From Hyphococcus flavus (lineage in GTDB: Bacteria; Pseudomonadota; Alphaproteobacteria; Caulobacterales; Parvularculaceae), in contig NZ_CP118166.1 in assembly GCF_028748065.1 (NCBI RefSeq), positions 945,501 through 1,009,500 on the forward strand: 64,000 bases of DNA. Reading direction: 5' to 3'. The translations under genes were made by a program, and so were the position numbers. The notes beneath the pieces are model-generated. The model was not told where the DNA came from, did no database searches, and saw only the letters and a list, made by a program, of their open reading frames with translations. This document shows, one piece after another, positions 36,836 through 45,793 of the stretch; position 1 is the stretch's first letter, and the number at the start of each line of letters is the position of its first letter.

Positions 36836-39028
36836 ATGGCTCCACTCGACACCCCCGCCCCTTCTCGCCGCGCGTTTCTTGCAGGCGCAAGCGGCCTGCT
36901 CATCTCAGTCGCTCTGCCGGTCAAATCCCGCGCCCAGTCCGGCGCAGAAAATGTGCTGGGCGGCGGCGAATCTGGAGAAAATCTTTTCGAGCCAAACGCA
37001 TTCGTTCGGGTCAGCCCTGACAACACCGTTACCGTCTTGATCAAGCACATCGAATTTGGCCAAGGACCGTGGACCGGTCTTGCAACGCTTGTTGCTGACG
37101 AGATGGACGCCGACTGGTCGCAAATCAAAGCTGAACACGCCCCCTCAAATGCTCAGCTTTATGCTAACGCCGCTTTTGGACCCATTCAGGGTACCGGCGG
37201 CTCTACCGCCATGTTCTCGTCATACGAATTAATGCGTAAAGCAGGCGCAACGGCAAAGGCGATGTTGATCGCTGCGGCGGCTGCGCGGTGGGGCATTTCA
37301 TCAGACTCAATCAGCGTATCAAACGGCGTTGTTTCTCATACAGGCAGCGGACGTTCTGCGACATTCGGCGAATTGGCTGAGGCTGCCTCGTCTCAAACGC
37401 CGCCAGAAAATCCGACATTAAAAACGCCGGATCAATTCATTTATATTGGCAAGAACGTTTCAAAACTCGACACAAGGGACAAATCAAACGGCGCCGCTAT
37501 CTTCAGTCTCGACGTCTATCGGGACGGCATGCAAACTGTTGTCGCCGCACATCCGCAGAAGTTCGGCGCGACGCCTGCATCATTCGACGCCGCCGCCGCA
37601 CTCCGAATAAACGGCGTTGAAGACGTCAAGCAGGTCGGCGATGCCGTGGCTGTTTACGCCCGCAACACATTTGCAGCGCTGAAGGGACGCAAAGCGCTCG
37701 ATATTACCTGGGATGAAAGCGCCGCTGAAACGCGCTCGTCCGAGGTTATCGCACAGGAACGTATCGACGCCGTGAAAAACGCCGGCGCTACCGCCAATGA
37801 ATCGGGCACAGCGAGCGACGCACTTGATTCCGCAGCGACGACGCATGAAGCAGAATATGTTTTCCCTTATCTCGCCCATGCACCCATGGAGCCGCTCGAC
37901 GGCGTTATTGAACGTACTGAAGACGGCGGCGTTGAAGTCTGGATGGGAAGCCAGATCCAGACAGGCGATCACATGGCGATTGCGCAAGTCTGCGGCCTTA
38001 CGCCGGATAAAGTGAAACTCAACACGATGCTCTCCGGCGGCAGTTTTGGCCGCCGAGCACAACCCACGTCTCATTTTGCCGTAGAGCTCGCCTCAACCTT
38101 CATGGCCGCTGGCGGACAAACTCCGATCAAGCTCGTTTGGACACGGGAAGATGACATTCAGGGCGGCTATTATCGCCCGTTGACGGCGCATCAGTTGCGC
38201 GGCGGACTGGATGCCGATGGCAACATCATCGCCTGGGAACAAACAATCGCTGCGCAATCGTTTCTTGCCGGCTCGCCATTCGAAGGAATGATCCAGAACG
38301 GTGTAGACGCAACAATGGTCGAAGGGGCGGCGCCAATTCCCTATAGCGTGCCGAACTTCAAAACCTCAGCGCACATCATCAATAACCCGGTGACAACTCT
38401 TTGGTGGCGATCGGTCGGCCATACGCATACCGGTTACGCCGTTGAAACCTTTATCGACGAGCTCCTTGAAAAGGCAGGCAAAGACCCTGTAGCGGGACGT
38501 CTTGCTCTAATGAGTGAAGAACATGCGCGCCTAGCCGCCGTATTACAAAGGGCAGCTGATATGGCCGGCTGGGGACGCGCCGCGCCTGAGGGCCGCGCCT
38601 TTGGCGTCGCTGCAGTCGAATCCTTCCGCTCATATGTGGCGCAGGTCGCAGAAGTCTCCATCGAAAACGGCGTGCCGCACGTTCATAATGTCTGGTGCGC
38701 TGTCGATTGCGGCGTCGCCGTCAACCCGGAAGTGGTCAAAGCGCAAATGGAAGGCGGCATCGGCTACGGTCTTGGCGCGATCCTGTTCAACGAACTGACC
38801 CTTGATGAGGGCGGCGCGGTCGCGCAATCGAACTTCCATGATTACCGCTCACTCAGAATCAGCGAGATGCCAAACGTAGAGGTGGAGATCATTCCATCGA
38901 CTGCGCCGCCAACGGGCGTTGGCGAACCGGGCGTTCCGCCTATTGGTCCTGCTGTTGCGAACGCCGTGAGAAAGTTGACCGGCAAGACGCCGCGTAGGCT
39001 GCCCATGATCAAAGACCTGCAGGCATAA
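36836..39028 (+). CDS. iorB: Molybdenum-binding large subunit of hydroxylase/aldehyde dehydrogenase (IorB-like), Tat-exported
   Basis: A 730-residue xanthine oxidase-family catalytic subunit. The leader has a twin-arginine motif SRRAFLAG followed by a hydrophobic core and an AQS cleavage site, so the complex is periplasmic. Molybdopterin-cytosine-dinucleotide motifs include GGSFGRRAQPTSHFA near residue 400 and the active-site glutamate in PTGVGEPGVPP near 700. The ATG at 36836 has GGGAGG upstream; it follows the small-subunit stop by 2 bases. There is no FAD subunit; the downstream dihaem lipoprotein probably takes the electrons, as in other periplasmic IorAB-type enzymes. Confidence 0.92.
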   Translation: MAPLDTPAPSRRAFLAGASGLLISVALPVKSRAQSGAENVLGGGESGENLFEPNAFVRVSPDNTVTVLIKHIEFGQGPWTGLATLVADEMDADWSQIKAEHAPSNAQLYANAAFGPIQGTGGSTAMFSSYELMRKAGATAKAMLIAAAAARWGISSDSISVSNGVVSHTGSGRSATFGELAEAASSQTPPENPTLKTPDQFIYIGKNVSKLDTRDKSNGAAIFSLDVYRDGMQTVVAAHPQKFGATPASFDAAAALRINGVEDVKQVGDAVAVYARNTFAALKGRKALDITWDESAAETRSSEVIAQERIDAVKNAGATANESGTASDALDSAATTHEAEYVFPYLAHAPMEPLDGVIERTEDGGVEVWMGSQIQTGDHMAIAQVCGLTPDKVKLNTMLSGGSFGRRAQPTSHFAVELASTFMAAGGQTPIKLVWTREDDIQGGYYRPLTAHQLRGGLDADGNIIAWEQTIAAQSFLAGSPFEGMIQNGVDATMVEGAAPIPYSVPNFKTSAHIINNPVTTLWWRSVGHTHTGYAVETFIDELLEKAGKDPVAGRLALMSEEHARLAAVLQRAADMAGWGRAAPEGRAFGVAAVESFRSYVAQVAEVSIENGVPHVHNVWCAVDCGVAVNPEVVKAQMEGGIGYGLGAILFNELTLDEGGAVAQSNFHDYRSLRISEMPNVEVEIIPSTAPPTGVGEPGVPPIGPAVANAVRKLTGKTPRRLPMIKDLQA

Positions 39029-39039
39029 GGAGAGATCAG

Positions 39040-39693
39040 ATGCGTTATTCAAACCGCCTTCTCCCGGTATTGCTGATCTCCGCCGGCGCTATCGCGCTTT
39101 CCGCGTGCGGCAAGAAAGAAAGCACCGATGCGCCACCGTCCAGAGGCGCCACGGAAGTGAACGGACTGAAAACACCCGCCGCATTCGCGGACATAGAAAA
39201 TGACGAAGAGCGTGCGGCAGCGATCTTTGTTGAAATGAACAAGGTCATTTCACATCCACGCTGCGCCAATTGCCACCCGAAATCCGGCGGGCCGACGCAA
39301 GGTGATGATATGCATCCGCATGAACCGCCCGTAGTTCGCGGTGACGGCATGGGCGCCGCGGGCATGGAATGCATCACCTGTCACGGACAGGAAAATGTCG
39401 AATTCGCCAGTATGGAGGGATCAATTCCGGGCGCATCGCCATGGCATCTGCCGCCAGAGTCGATGGGCTGGCAAGGATCAAGCGCCGCTGAGATCTGTAC
39501 GCAAATCCAGAATGAAGAGTTAAACGGCGGACGCTCGCTTGAAGATCTGGTTGAGCACAACAGCCGCGATCATCTCGTTAACTGGGCCTGGCATCCGGGC
39601 GAAGGAAGAACCCCGGCGCCTGGCGATCAGGAAACTTTCGGTGCGCTGACCGCCGCCTGGGTTGAGGCGGGCGCGGGCTGTCCGGCGGGTTAA
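39040..39693 (+). CDS. Dihaem c-type cytochrome lipoprotein
   Basis: A 217-residue lipoprotein with lipobox LSAC (Cys23). Two haem c motifs, CANCH (75-79) and CITCH (111-115), are present, with Met and His candidates nearby (DDMHPHEPP). Proteins of this type are annotated as isoquinoline 1-oxidoreductase subunits. It starts 12 bases after the iorB-like gene with AAGGAGA in the gap, so the three genes form an operon. It probably carries electrons from the molybdenum enzyme to the respiratory chain. Confidence 0.88.
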   Translation: MRYSNRLLPVLLISAGAIALSACGKKESTDAPPSRGATEVNGLKTPAAFADIENDEERAAAIFVEMNKVISHPRCANCHPKSGGPTQGDDMHPHEPPVVRGDGMGAAGMECITCHGQENVEFASMEGSIPGASPWHLPPESMGWQGSSAAEICTQIQNEELNGGRSLEDLVEHNSRDHLVNWAWHPGEGRTPAPGDQETFGALTAAWVEAGAGCPAG

Positions 39694-39708
39694 GCAGAAT
39701 ACCCAAAA

Positions 39709-39785
39709 TGGTACCGCCTTCTGGGTTCGAACCAGAGACCTCTAGATCCACAATCTAGCGCTCTAACCAACTGAGCTAAGGCGGC
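39709..39785 (-). tRNA. tRNA-His (GTG)
   Basis: A complete cloverleaf on the minus strand: acceptor GCCGCCT/AGGCGGT with a G1:U72 pair, D arm, anticodon stem CTAGA/TCTAG with loop TTGTGGA (anticodon GTG), T arm with GGTTCGAACC, and encoded CCA. The discriminator is A73, so the genomic G preceding position 1 could not pair as in most bacterial tRNA-His. This is the alphaproteobacterial form. Confidence 0.96.
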
Positions 39786-39817
39786 CCTTCGGCTTGGAAG
39801 GCGCGGAACCTACGCGC

Positions 39818-39842
39818 GGGGCGAAAGGTTTTCAAGCGCCCC
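39818..39842 (-). terminator. Possible hairpin between M48 gene and tRNA-His
   Basis: GGGGCG and CGCCCC arms of 6 bases enclose a 13-base loop, downstream of the M48 gene on the minus strand. No T-run follows, so it is at best a weak terminator or processing hairpin. Confidence 0.25.
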
Positions 39843-39862
39843 AAGACGCTTTTTGCAAGGAC

Positions 39863-40651
39863 CTATGCGCCGCCTTTCAAGACGGCGATTTCCTGTTTCA
39901 ACTGGGAGATTCGCGTTGAATCATTAGGGTGAGTTGAAAGAAGCTCAGGCGGCTGACCGGACTTCTGCGCCGACATGCCTTCCCAGAAACGCACAGCCTC
40001 GTTCACGTCGTAATTCGCCCGGTGCATATACCTGAGACCATAGCGATCAGCCTCAAGCTCATGTTGACGGGAGAACGGCAAAATAACGCCATACTGGGCA
40101 CCAAGGCCGAGAGCGCCGAGCGCCATTTGCGAAGCCTGACTGTCACCGCCGATCACCACCTGCGCCACGCCCAGCCCCGCCTGCGCCGCAGCGGTGCGAC
40201 CATAGCGCTGACCTGCGTGGTTGAATTTCACGTGGGCGACTTCATGGCCCATAACGGTGGCGATCTGCGAATCGTTTTCCATGATGTCGAGAATGCCGGT
40301 GTAAAAGCCGATCTTGCCGCCCGGAAGCGCAAACGCATTAAGGTCGTCAGAAGCAAAGACTTCCACCTCCCATCCAGCGGGGTTTTCATTCGCGGCGGAT
40401 ATGATCCGCGGCATCACCCGGCGAACGCGGGACGTATATTTCGGGTCATTAGTCGTCGGCTGCTGCGCCTTAAGATCGGCCCATGCCGACCCTGCAAGCT
40501 GCGCCATCTGATCAGCGGATGGTGTGAACGCTTGCGAGACTGTCGTGCAGCCCGGCGCCAGCACGACAATGCTGCCGGCGGCCGCCGCCTTGGCGAAGGC
40601 GCGGCGCGACATCGTAACTTTATGATCGAGGACGCGATATTTTTCCGACAT
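39863..40651 (-). CDS. M48 family metallopeptidase, exported lipoprotein
   Basis: A 262-residue zinc protease. The HEVAH motif (136-140) supplies two His ligands and the catalytic Glu, and HELEADRYG (197-205) supplies the third ligand. The leader has SRRAFAKAA, a hydrophobic core and LAPGC (Cys35), so it looks like a Tat-type lipoprotein anchored in the envelope. The ATG at 40651 has AAGGGG eight bases upstream; an upstream extension (22 codons) lacks such support. Related proteins (LoiP/BepA type) act in outer-membrane protein quality control. Confidence 0.9.
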   Translation of the reverse strand: MSEKYRVLDHKVTMSRRAFAKAAAAGSIVVLAPGCTTVSQAFTPSADQMAQLAGSAWADLKAQQPTTNDPKYTSRVRRVMPRIISAANENPAGWEVEVFASDDLNAFALPGGKIGFYTGILDIMENDSQIATVMGHEVAHVKFNHAGQRYGRTAAAQAGLGVAQVVIGGDSQASQMALGALGLGAQYGVILPFSRQHELEADRYGLRYMHRANYDVNEAVRFWEGMSAQKSGQPPELLSTHPNDSTRISQLKQEIAVLKGGA

Positions 40652-40746
40652 TTTGGAAACCCCTTGATGAACGATTCCGACGAGCGGGATCATAAGCCAC
40701 CAGAAGCCACAGCACAAATCAGAGATTTAAAAGGAAAACGCCGCTA

Positions 40747-41313
40747 TTACGGCTCGAGTTCACAATCCCAGTAGAGAAAATCCTGCCAGCTTTCATGCAG
40801 GTAATGAGGCGGAAAAGCGCGGCCGCGCTCATTCAACTCGAACATGGTCGGGCGTTCGGGTTCGCGCGCCGGGAACATCTTTGCTTCTCGCGGCGTGCGC
40901 CCGCCTTTTTTGATGTTGCATGCGCTACAGGCGGCGACAATGTTCTCCCATGTGGTGCGCCCGCCTTGAGAACGGGGCACAACATGATCAAACGTCAACG
41001 ATTCACGCGCCGTCACACCACAGTACTGACACGCAAAGCTGTCGCGTAAAAACACATTAAAGCGAGTGAACGCCGGTGCGCGCGCATGATTGACATAGCT
41101 GCGTAACGACACGACCGACGGCAACCGCATTTCGAATTTCGGGCTGTGCACTCTGGTGTCGTATTGCGCGACCACATCAACGCGATCAAGAAAGACCGCT
41201 TTCAGCGCATCCTGCCACGACCAGAGCGATAATGGAAAATAGCTTAAAGGCCGGAAGTCCGCATTCAACACCAGCGCAGGACAGGCATCAGGAGTTCGAA
41301 ACGCCAAGCTCAT
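40747..41313 (-). CDS. HNH endonuclease family protein
   Basis: A 188-residue protein with an HNH/zinc-finger core in the middle: CQYCG, LTFDHVVPRSQGG, TWENIVAACSACNIKKG, i.e. two CxxC pairs around the DH...N...N catalytic region. The N-terminus (ALVLNADFRPLSYFPLSLWSW) is the conserved lead-in of a widespread alphaproteobacterial HNH family. Its biological role is unknown; it is not obviously part of a restriction system, and no methylase gene is adjacent. Confidence 0.87.
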   Translation of the reverse strand: MSLAFRTPDACPALVLNADFRPLSYFPLSLWSWQDALKAVFLDRVDVVAQYDTRVHSPKFEMRLPSVVSLRSYVNHARAPAFTRFNVFLRDSFACQYCGVTARESLTFDHVVPRSQGGRTTWENIVAACSACNIKKGGRTPREAKMFPAREPERPTMFELNERGRAFPPHYLHESWQDFLYWDCELEP

Positions 41314-41484
41314 CGCCGGCGCTCCCGGACCAAAATTCTAAAACCGCGTCGATGCCAACTCAATAACCTGAAAGCGGGTACTCCCCTGCTGTCGTGTTAT
41401 CCTAATCGATACCTGTAAGGAAATTCTATATCTGATTCCCCATGACAGAATTTTGAACAAAAAGGCGATATTTTCGCAACAGCG

Positions 41485-42132
41485 TCAAATCGGCTCCCGG
41501 CCGCGCAAATGCGCATAATACGTCCAGAGAATATGCGCCGCGACGCCGCGATAAGGGGCCCATTTCAATGCTTTCGCATCGAATTGCTTCATTACGGGAT
41601 GCGGCCTGCGCTTCCTGCCTGCGCAGTAGGCGCCAAGCAGCGCCACATCGCCCGGCGGCCAGATATCGACCCGCCCCTCACAAAACAACAGGTAAATCGC
41701 CGCCGTCCACGGACCGATTCCCTTGATTTTCTGCAATGCGGCGGACGCCTCAAAATCATCAAGTTTCGAGAGCGTTCCGAGGTCAAGCGCGCGGCTTTCC
41801 ATGTCGTTCGCCAGCGCCAGGACATAGCGAATTTTTGGGCCGGAAAGACCGAAACTTCGCAATCCATCCTCACCCTGACGAAGGGCTTCGCGCGGTTTCA
41901 TCACCTTCATGCCGTTACGGCAACGGCCCCAGATCGCCTGCGCGCTTTGCACTGACACCTGTTGTTCGACGATGATGCGAAACAGCGCTTCGAAACCGCC
42001 CGGGCGGCGGCGAATGTAAGGCTCGCCTATCGCATCGAGCGCACGCGCAAGCACCGGGTCTTTCTTTGCAAGCGCAGCGCATGCGGCGGAGGAATCTTCG
42101 AAGACGTCGAGATGGTGGTCTAGTACTTGCAC
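41485..42132 (-). CDS. DNA-3-methyladenine glycosylase II (AlkA/HhH-GPD type)
   Basis: A 215-residue base-excision repair glycosylase. The helix-hairpin-helix is KIKGIGPWTAAIYLL, followed by WPPGDVALLGAY with the catalytic Asp of the HhH-GPD family. IIVEQQVSVQSAQAIWGR is the conserved helix at the domain interface. The GTG start at 42132 overlaps the 3' end of gshA by 13 bases, so the two are translationally linked. At 215 residues it lacks the extra N-terminal domain of E. coli AlkA, as in many alphaproteobacterial forms. Confidence 0.88.
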   Translation of the reverse strand: MQVLDHHLDVFEDSSAACAALAKKDPVLARALDAIGEPYIRRRPGGFEALFRIIVEQQVSVQSAQAIWGRCRNGMKVMKPREALRQGEDGLRSFGLSGPKIRYVLALANDMESRALDLGTLSKLDDFEASAALQKIKGIGPWTAAIYLLFCEGRVDIWPPGDVALLGAYCAGRKRRPHPVMKQFDAKALKWAPYRGVAAHILWTYYAHLRGREPI

Positions 42133-43493
42133 TCTTCAAACAGTTTTTTCGCATCGCCATCGAGGTCGTTCAGAAAACGCGACACAGTGTATTCGCCCAT
42201 GGTGACGCCGCTCTTTGCGATTTTGACCAACGGGTCGAGATACGTCGTTTCATCCTCTTTCAGATTGCCGCGCTGCGCCCGGCGCTTAAGGCCTTCGCGC
42301 GAGATTGCGAGCACATCGAGCGCGATGTCCTGCACCGTGCGGCCGCCTGCTTTTGCCTGCAACCCGAATCTTGCGGCGTCGTCGCGCAGTCCCTCGCGCA
42401 CGTCCTTTGTCCAGTCCTTGGCGAGGTCCCACGCGGCGGCGCAGGCGTTATCGTCATACAAGAGACCAACCCAGAACGCCGGCAGCGCGCAGATACGCGC
42501 CCATGGCCCGCTATCGGCGCCGCGCATCTCTAAAAATGTCTTCAAGCGCACTTCAGGAAACGCCGTAGACAGATGATCTTCCCAGTCTTCGATAGTCGGG
42601 ATTTCTCCCGGCGCGGCGGGCAACTCGCCTTTCATGAAATCCCGAAACGACTGCCCCGCCGCATCAATGAACTTGCCATTGCGGCGCACGAAATACATGG
42701 GCACATCGAGCATATAGTCGGCGTAACGCTCGAACCCGAAACCGTCTTCGAAAACGAAATCCAAAAGCCCGGTGCGATCTGGATCGGTGTCGGTCCAGAT
42801 ATGCGCACGCCATGACGCGTAGCCGGAATCCTTTCCCTCGACCAAGCCGGAATTAGCGAACAAAGCCGTCGCAATCGGTTGCAGCGCCAGCGACGTTCTG
42901 AACTTCGCCGCCATATCGGCTTCCGATGCGAAATCGAGATTGACTTGCACGGTGCAGGTCCGGTGCATCATGTCGAGGCCGAGGGAGCCTTTCTTCGGCA
43001 TGTAGTTACGCATGACGCCGTAACGCGCCTTTGGCATTTTGGGCGCATCATCGCGCGTCCATGTGGGCGCAAAGCCCATGCCGAGAAACGCAACGCCGAG
43101 CGGATCGCAAACTTTTTTGACGGCGTCGAGATGGCGGTGCACCTCGTCGCAGGTTTGATGCACATTGTCGAGCGGCGCGCCGGAAAGCTCAAACTGACCG
43201 CCAGGCTCTAAGGACACGCTCGCGCCCTCGCCTTTCAAACCAATGGGGTTACCGCCCTCAGCGATTATCTCCCAGCCGGTTTCGGCCCCCAGTTTTTCGA
43301 GGATCGAACGGATGCCCGCTTCGCCTTCGTAAGGAATGGGTTTCAGGTTCGTGCGGCAGAACACGAATTTTTCGTGTTCCGTGCCGATTTTCCATTCCGA
43401 TTTCGGCTTGCAGCCGGAGGCAAGATACGCCGTCAGCTGATCTTTTGATTCGATCTTAGGCGAAGCGCCTGATGATGGTTTGGCGGTCGTCAA
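42120..43493 (-). CDS. gshA: Glutamate-cysteine ligase
   Basis: A 457-residue ATP-dependent ligase making gamma-glutamylcysteine, the first step of glutathione synthesis in the cytosol. It is of the plant/alphaproteobacterial GCS2-type length and shows GTEHEKFVF, EGGNPIGLKGEGASVSLEPG, MHRTCTVQVNLDF and FLEMRGADSGPW, all typical of that class. Downstream the alkA-like gene overlaps it. rsmE is encoded upstream on the same strand, 103 bases away. Confidence 0.93.
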   Translation of the reverse strand: MTTAKPSSGASPKIESKDQLTAYLASGCKPKSEWKIGTEHEKFVFCRTNLKPIPYEGEAGIRSILEKLGAETGWEIIAEGGNPIGLKGEGASVSLEPGGQFELSGAPLDNVHQTCDEVHRHLDAVKKVCDPLGVAFLGMGFAPTWTRDDAPKMPKARYGVMRNYMPKKGSLGLDMMHRTCTVQVNLDFASEADMAAKFRTSLALQPIATALFANSGLVEGKDSGYASWRAHIWTDTDPDRTGLLDFVFEDGFGFERYADYMLDVPMYFVRRNGKFIDAAGQSFRDFMKGELPAAPGEIPTIEDWEDHLSTAFPEVRLKTFLEMRGADSGPWARICALPAFWVGLLYDDNACAAAWDLAKDWTKDVREGLRDDAARFGLQAKAGGRTVQDIALDVLAISREGLKRRAQRGNLKEDETTYLDPLVKIAKSGVTMGEYTVSRFLNDLDGDAKKLFEECKY

Positions 43494-43596
43494 CTTTTCC
43501 TCCAGCCCGTCGCGTCAGCGCCCGTTAAAGGTCGCTCTATAGCGAGACGGGAAAAACGCCAAGCCTTGAACGCATCACGCCTTCGCGACATGGGGC

Positions 43597-44361
43597 TCAC
43601 CGCCAGTCGCCTAACGCCGCCTGCCATAATGTCAGCGCTGAAATTACGGCTGTATCGGCGCGTAAAATGCGCGGCCCGAGCGTGACAGGCGTAACGAAAG
43701 CCTTGTCTCGCAATGCGCGTCGCTCATCCGGCGTAAACCCGCCCTCAGGGCCGGTCAGCAAGACCCAGGACACAGCATTCCTATCGACGTCCTTTAGCGC
43801 TTCTAACATTGGCGCGGCGCGGCCTTCACGCCCACCCCATTCTTCATTTTCATCGTCCCCCGCCTCATCGCAAAAGACGAGCCGCGTTTCCTCCGGCCAG
43901 TTGGCCAGAGCCTGATTTAGTTTCATCGGTGCGACGACGGATGGTACGGTGAGACGGCCAGACTGTTCCGCCGCTTCGACGGCGATCGCCTGCAACCGTT
44001 CCACATTCAGCTTTGGCGCGACGGTGCGTTCGGTAATAATCGGCTGAAATTTACGAGCGCCCAGTTCCGTCGCTTTCTGAATGATGTTCTCCAGCGCGCC
44101 GCGTTTTACCGGCGCGAACAATAACGTTATGTCTGGCTCCGACGTTTGCGCACGCGTCTGTTCTTTCAGCGCAACCAGCCCGCCTTTCTTTTTCAGTTCC
44201 GCGATCTCTCCCGTAAACTCGCCATCGCGCCCGTTGAACAGGCGCACCTCGTCGCCCTCGTTCCGGCGCAGCACGTTTTTGAGGTAATGCGCCTGCGCAT
44301 TGTCGAGCGGCGCGGCGGCACCAGCCTCAAGCGGTGCATCAATGTAAAGACGTGGGATCAT
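43597..44361 (-). CDS. rsmE: 16S rRNA (uracil-1498-N3)-methyltransferase
   Basis: A 254-residue SPOUT-fold methyltransferase that methylates U1498 of 16S rRNA. An N-terminal PUA-like part is followed by the knot region with LLTGPEGGFTPDERRAL and LGPRILRADTAVISAL, the two RsmE signatures. The ATG at 44361 is the natural start (MIPRLYID). The order rsmE-gshA with ubiA nearby is common in alphaproteobacteria. Confidence 0.94.
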   Translation of the reverse strand: MIPRLYIDAPLEAGAAAPLDNAQAHYLKNVLRRNEGDEVRLFNGRDGEFTGEIAELKKKGGLVALKEQTRAQTSEPDITLLFAPVKRGALENIIQKATELGARKFQPIITERTVAPKLNVERLQAIAVEAAEQSGRLTVPSVVAPMKLNQALANWPEETRLVFCDEAGDDENEEWGGREGRAAPMLEALKDVDRNAVSWVLLTGPEGGFTPDERRALRDKAFVTPVTLGPRILRADTAVISALTLWQAALGDWR

Positions 44362-44372
44362 GAACTTTATCG

Positions 44373-44678
44373 CTATTCTTCGTTTTTGATAATTTGATCA
44401 CCAAAGCCCGCTTCATGTAAGCGGCGTTTCCAATCCTCTTTTTTCCCGCAATAATAAATACATCCAACATCAGCAGCTTTCATCGCTGCGAGAACACTTT
44501 CGAATTCTTTATCCGTTTTCGGCTGCCGCTTTACAAAACAGTGATTGTCTTGTTCACCCTTCTCGTCATCCCAGGAAAAGAATTCCGGCGATGTTTCCAC
44601 CGGCATTCCGCATGTTATGCAACAACCATCTGCAACGAAGAATTCTCCGGGTGCATTTCGTGGATAAGGCTTTTTCAT
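44373..44678 (-). CDS. Small ferredoxin-like protein
   Basis: A 101-residue protein with cysteines DGCCITCGMP (19, 20, 23) and DVGCIYYCGKK (73, 77), plus HCF at 46-48, consistent with a small iron-sulfur or ferredoxin-like fold (MKKPYPRNAPGEFFVADGC is a recurring start in such proteins). The open frame continues upstream across ubiA in antisense, but only this 3' part is protein-like, so I start it at the ATG at 44678 (AAGGGG lies somewhat far, about 14 bases upstream). It is 11 bases downstream of the rsmE start and convergent with nothing; its partner is unknown. Confidence 0.65.
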   Translation of the reverse strand: MKKPYPRNAPGEFFVADGCCITCGMPVETSPEFFSWDDEKGEQDNHCFVKRQPKTDKEFESVLAAMKAADVGCIYYCGKKEDWKRRLHEAGFGDQIIKNEE

Positions 44679-44774
44679 AACTTTGTTTCTTGCCCCTTCT
44701 TGCGGATTGTGAACCCCAATCGATGACAATTCGCCCTTTTGATAAACCTCATTATACCCGCTACACAAATCGCC

Positions 44775-45734
44775 ATGACCAACCCGTCCGCCGCCCAAAA
44801 CCAGGCCACGCCTGACGCCATCCCCAATAGCTGGGTCGATCGCGCGCCTGATACTGTGAAACCCTATCTGCGCCTGATGCGTGCAGACCGGCCCATCGGC
44901 GTGTGGCTGTTGCTTATCCCGTGCTGGTGGGGCCTCGCACTCGGTAATCTGGCGCTCGCCAATGCTGGCAGCGCTGGCGGACTGATCGCGCTTTGGCATG
45001 GCGTTCTGTTCGTTATCGGCGCCTATGTGATGCGCGCAGCCGGTTGCACCTATAACGACATCGTTGATCAGGACATTGACGCGAAAGTCGAGCGTACGGC
45101 GCTGCGCCCGATCCCTGCCGGTGCGGTCTCGGTTAAGCAAGCTTGGATGCTGCTCGTGGCACTTTCGCTGATTGGCCTCGTCGTTCTCCTTCAATTCAAT
45201 CGCACCGCCATCATCACCGGGCTTTCCGCGCTTGCGCTTGTCGCCGCTTACCCATTCATGAAGCGCATCACATATTGGCCGCAGGCATGGCTCGGCCTTA
45301 CTTTTAACTGGGGCGCGCTTGTGGGCTTCGCCGCAGCAAACGGCGCGCTGAGACCCGAAGCATTTGCTATTTACGCCGCCGGGTTTTTCTGGACGCTCTC
45401 TTACGACACTATTTATGCGCATATGGATAAAGACGACGACATCCTGATCGGCGTCAAATCCGCCGCGCTGAAGCTTGGCGCTAACACCAAACCCTGGATC
45501 GGCGTTTTCGTATCGATCGCGCTCATTCTGTTTGGGCTCGCCGGCGTGTTGATTGGCGCAAGCCTCGCTTTCTTTATCGGTCTTCTTCCAGCGGCGGCGC
45601 ATTTCTTCTGGCAATGGCGCAAACTCGACATCAATGACGGTCACAAATGCTTGACCCTTTTCAAATCGAACCGCGACGCGGGGCTTTTGCTGCTGCTGGC
45701 GCCGCTTTGTGAACTTGCCGCGCGTTTAATATAA
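44775..45734 (+). CDS. ubiA: 4-hydroxybenzoate polyprenyltransferase
   Basis: A 319-residue membrane prenyltransferase of ubiquinone biosynthesis. It has about eight hydrophobic helices and both Asp-rich motifs: NDIVDQDIDAKVERT near residue 95-110 and DTIYAHMDKDDD near 215-228, which hold the prenyl diphosphate through Mg2+. The ATG at 44775 is preferred over a TTG at 44739 because MTNPSAAQN... is a typical soluble N-terminus. Confidence 0.94.
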   Translation: MTNPSAAQNQATPDAIPNSWVDRAPDTVKPYLRLMRADRPIGVWLLLIPCWWGLALGNLALANAGSAGGLIALWHGVLFVIGAYVMRAAGCTYNDIVDQDIDAKVERTALRPIPAGAVSVKQAWMLLVALSLIGLVVLLQFNRTAIITGLSALALVAAYPFMKRITYWPQAWLGLTFNWGALVGFAAANGALRPEAFAIYAAGFFWTLSYDTIYAHMDKDDDILIGVKSAALKLGANTKPWIGVFVSIALILFGLAGVLIGASLAFFIGLLPAAAHFFWQWRKLDINDGHKCLTLFKSNRDAGLLLLLAPLCELAARLI

Positions 45735-45793
45735 AGGCGCAAGCGTCTAAGTAGAGGCTTGGAAATTATTCGCTGCGAGACGGAGGGCCCGTT

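Noticed and set aside
44679-45644. Upstream extension of the ferredoxin-like gene across ubiA to give a 423-residue protein
   Set aside because: The extension is antisense to a clear UbiA protein and has low-complexity composition with no domain. Only the last 101 residues look like a real protein.
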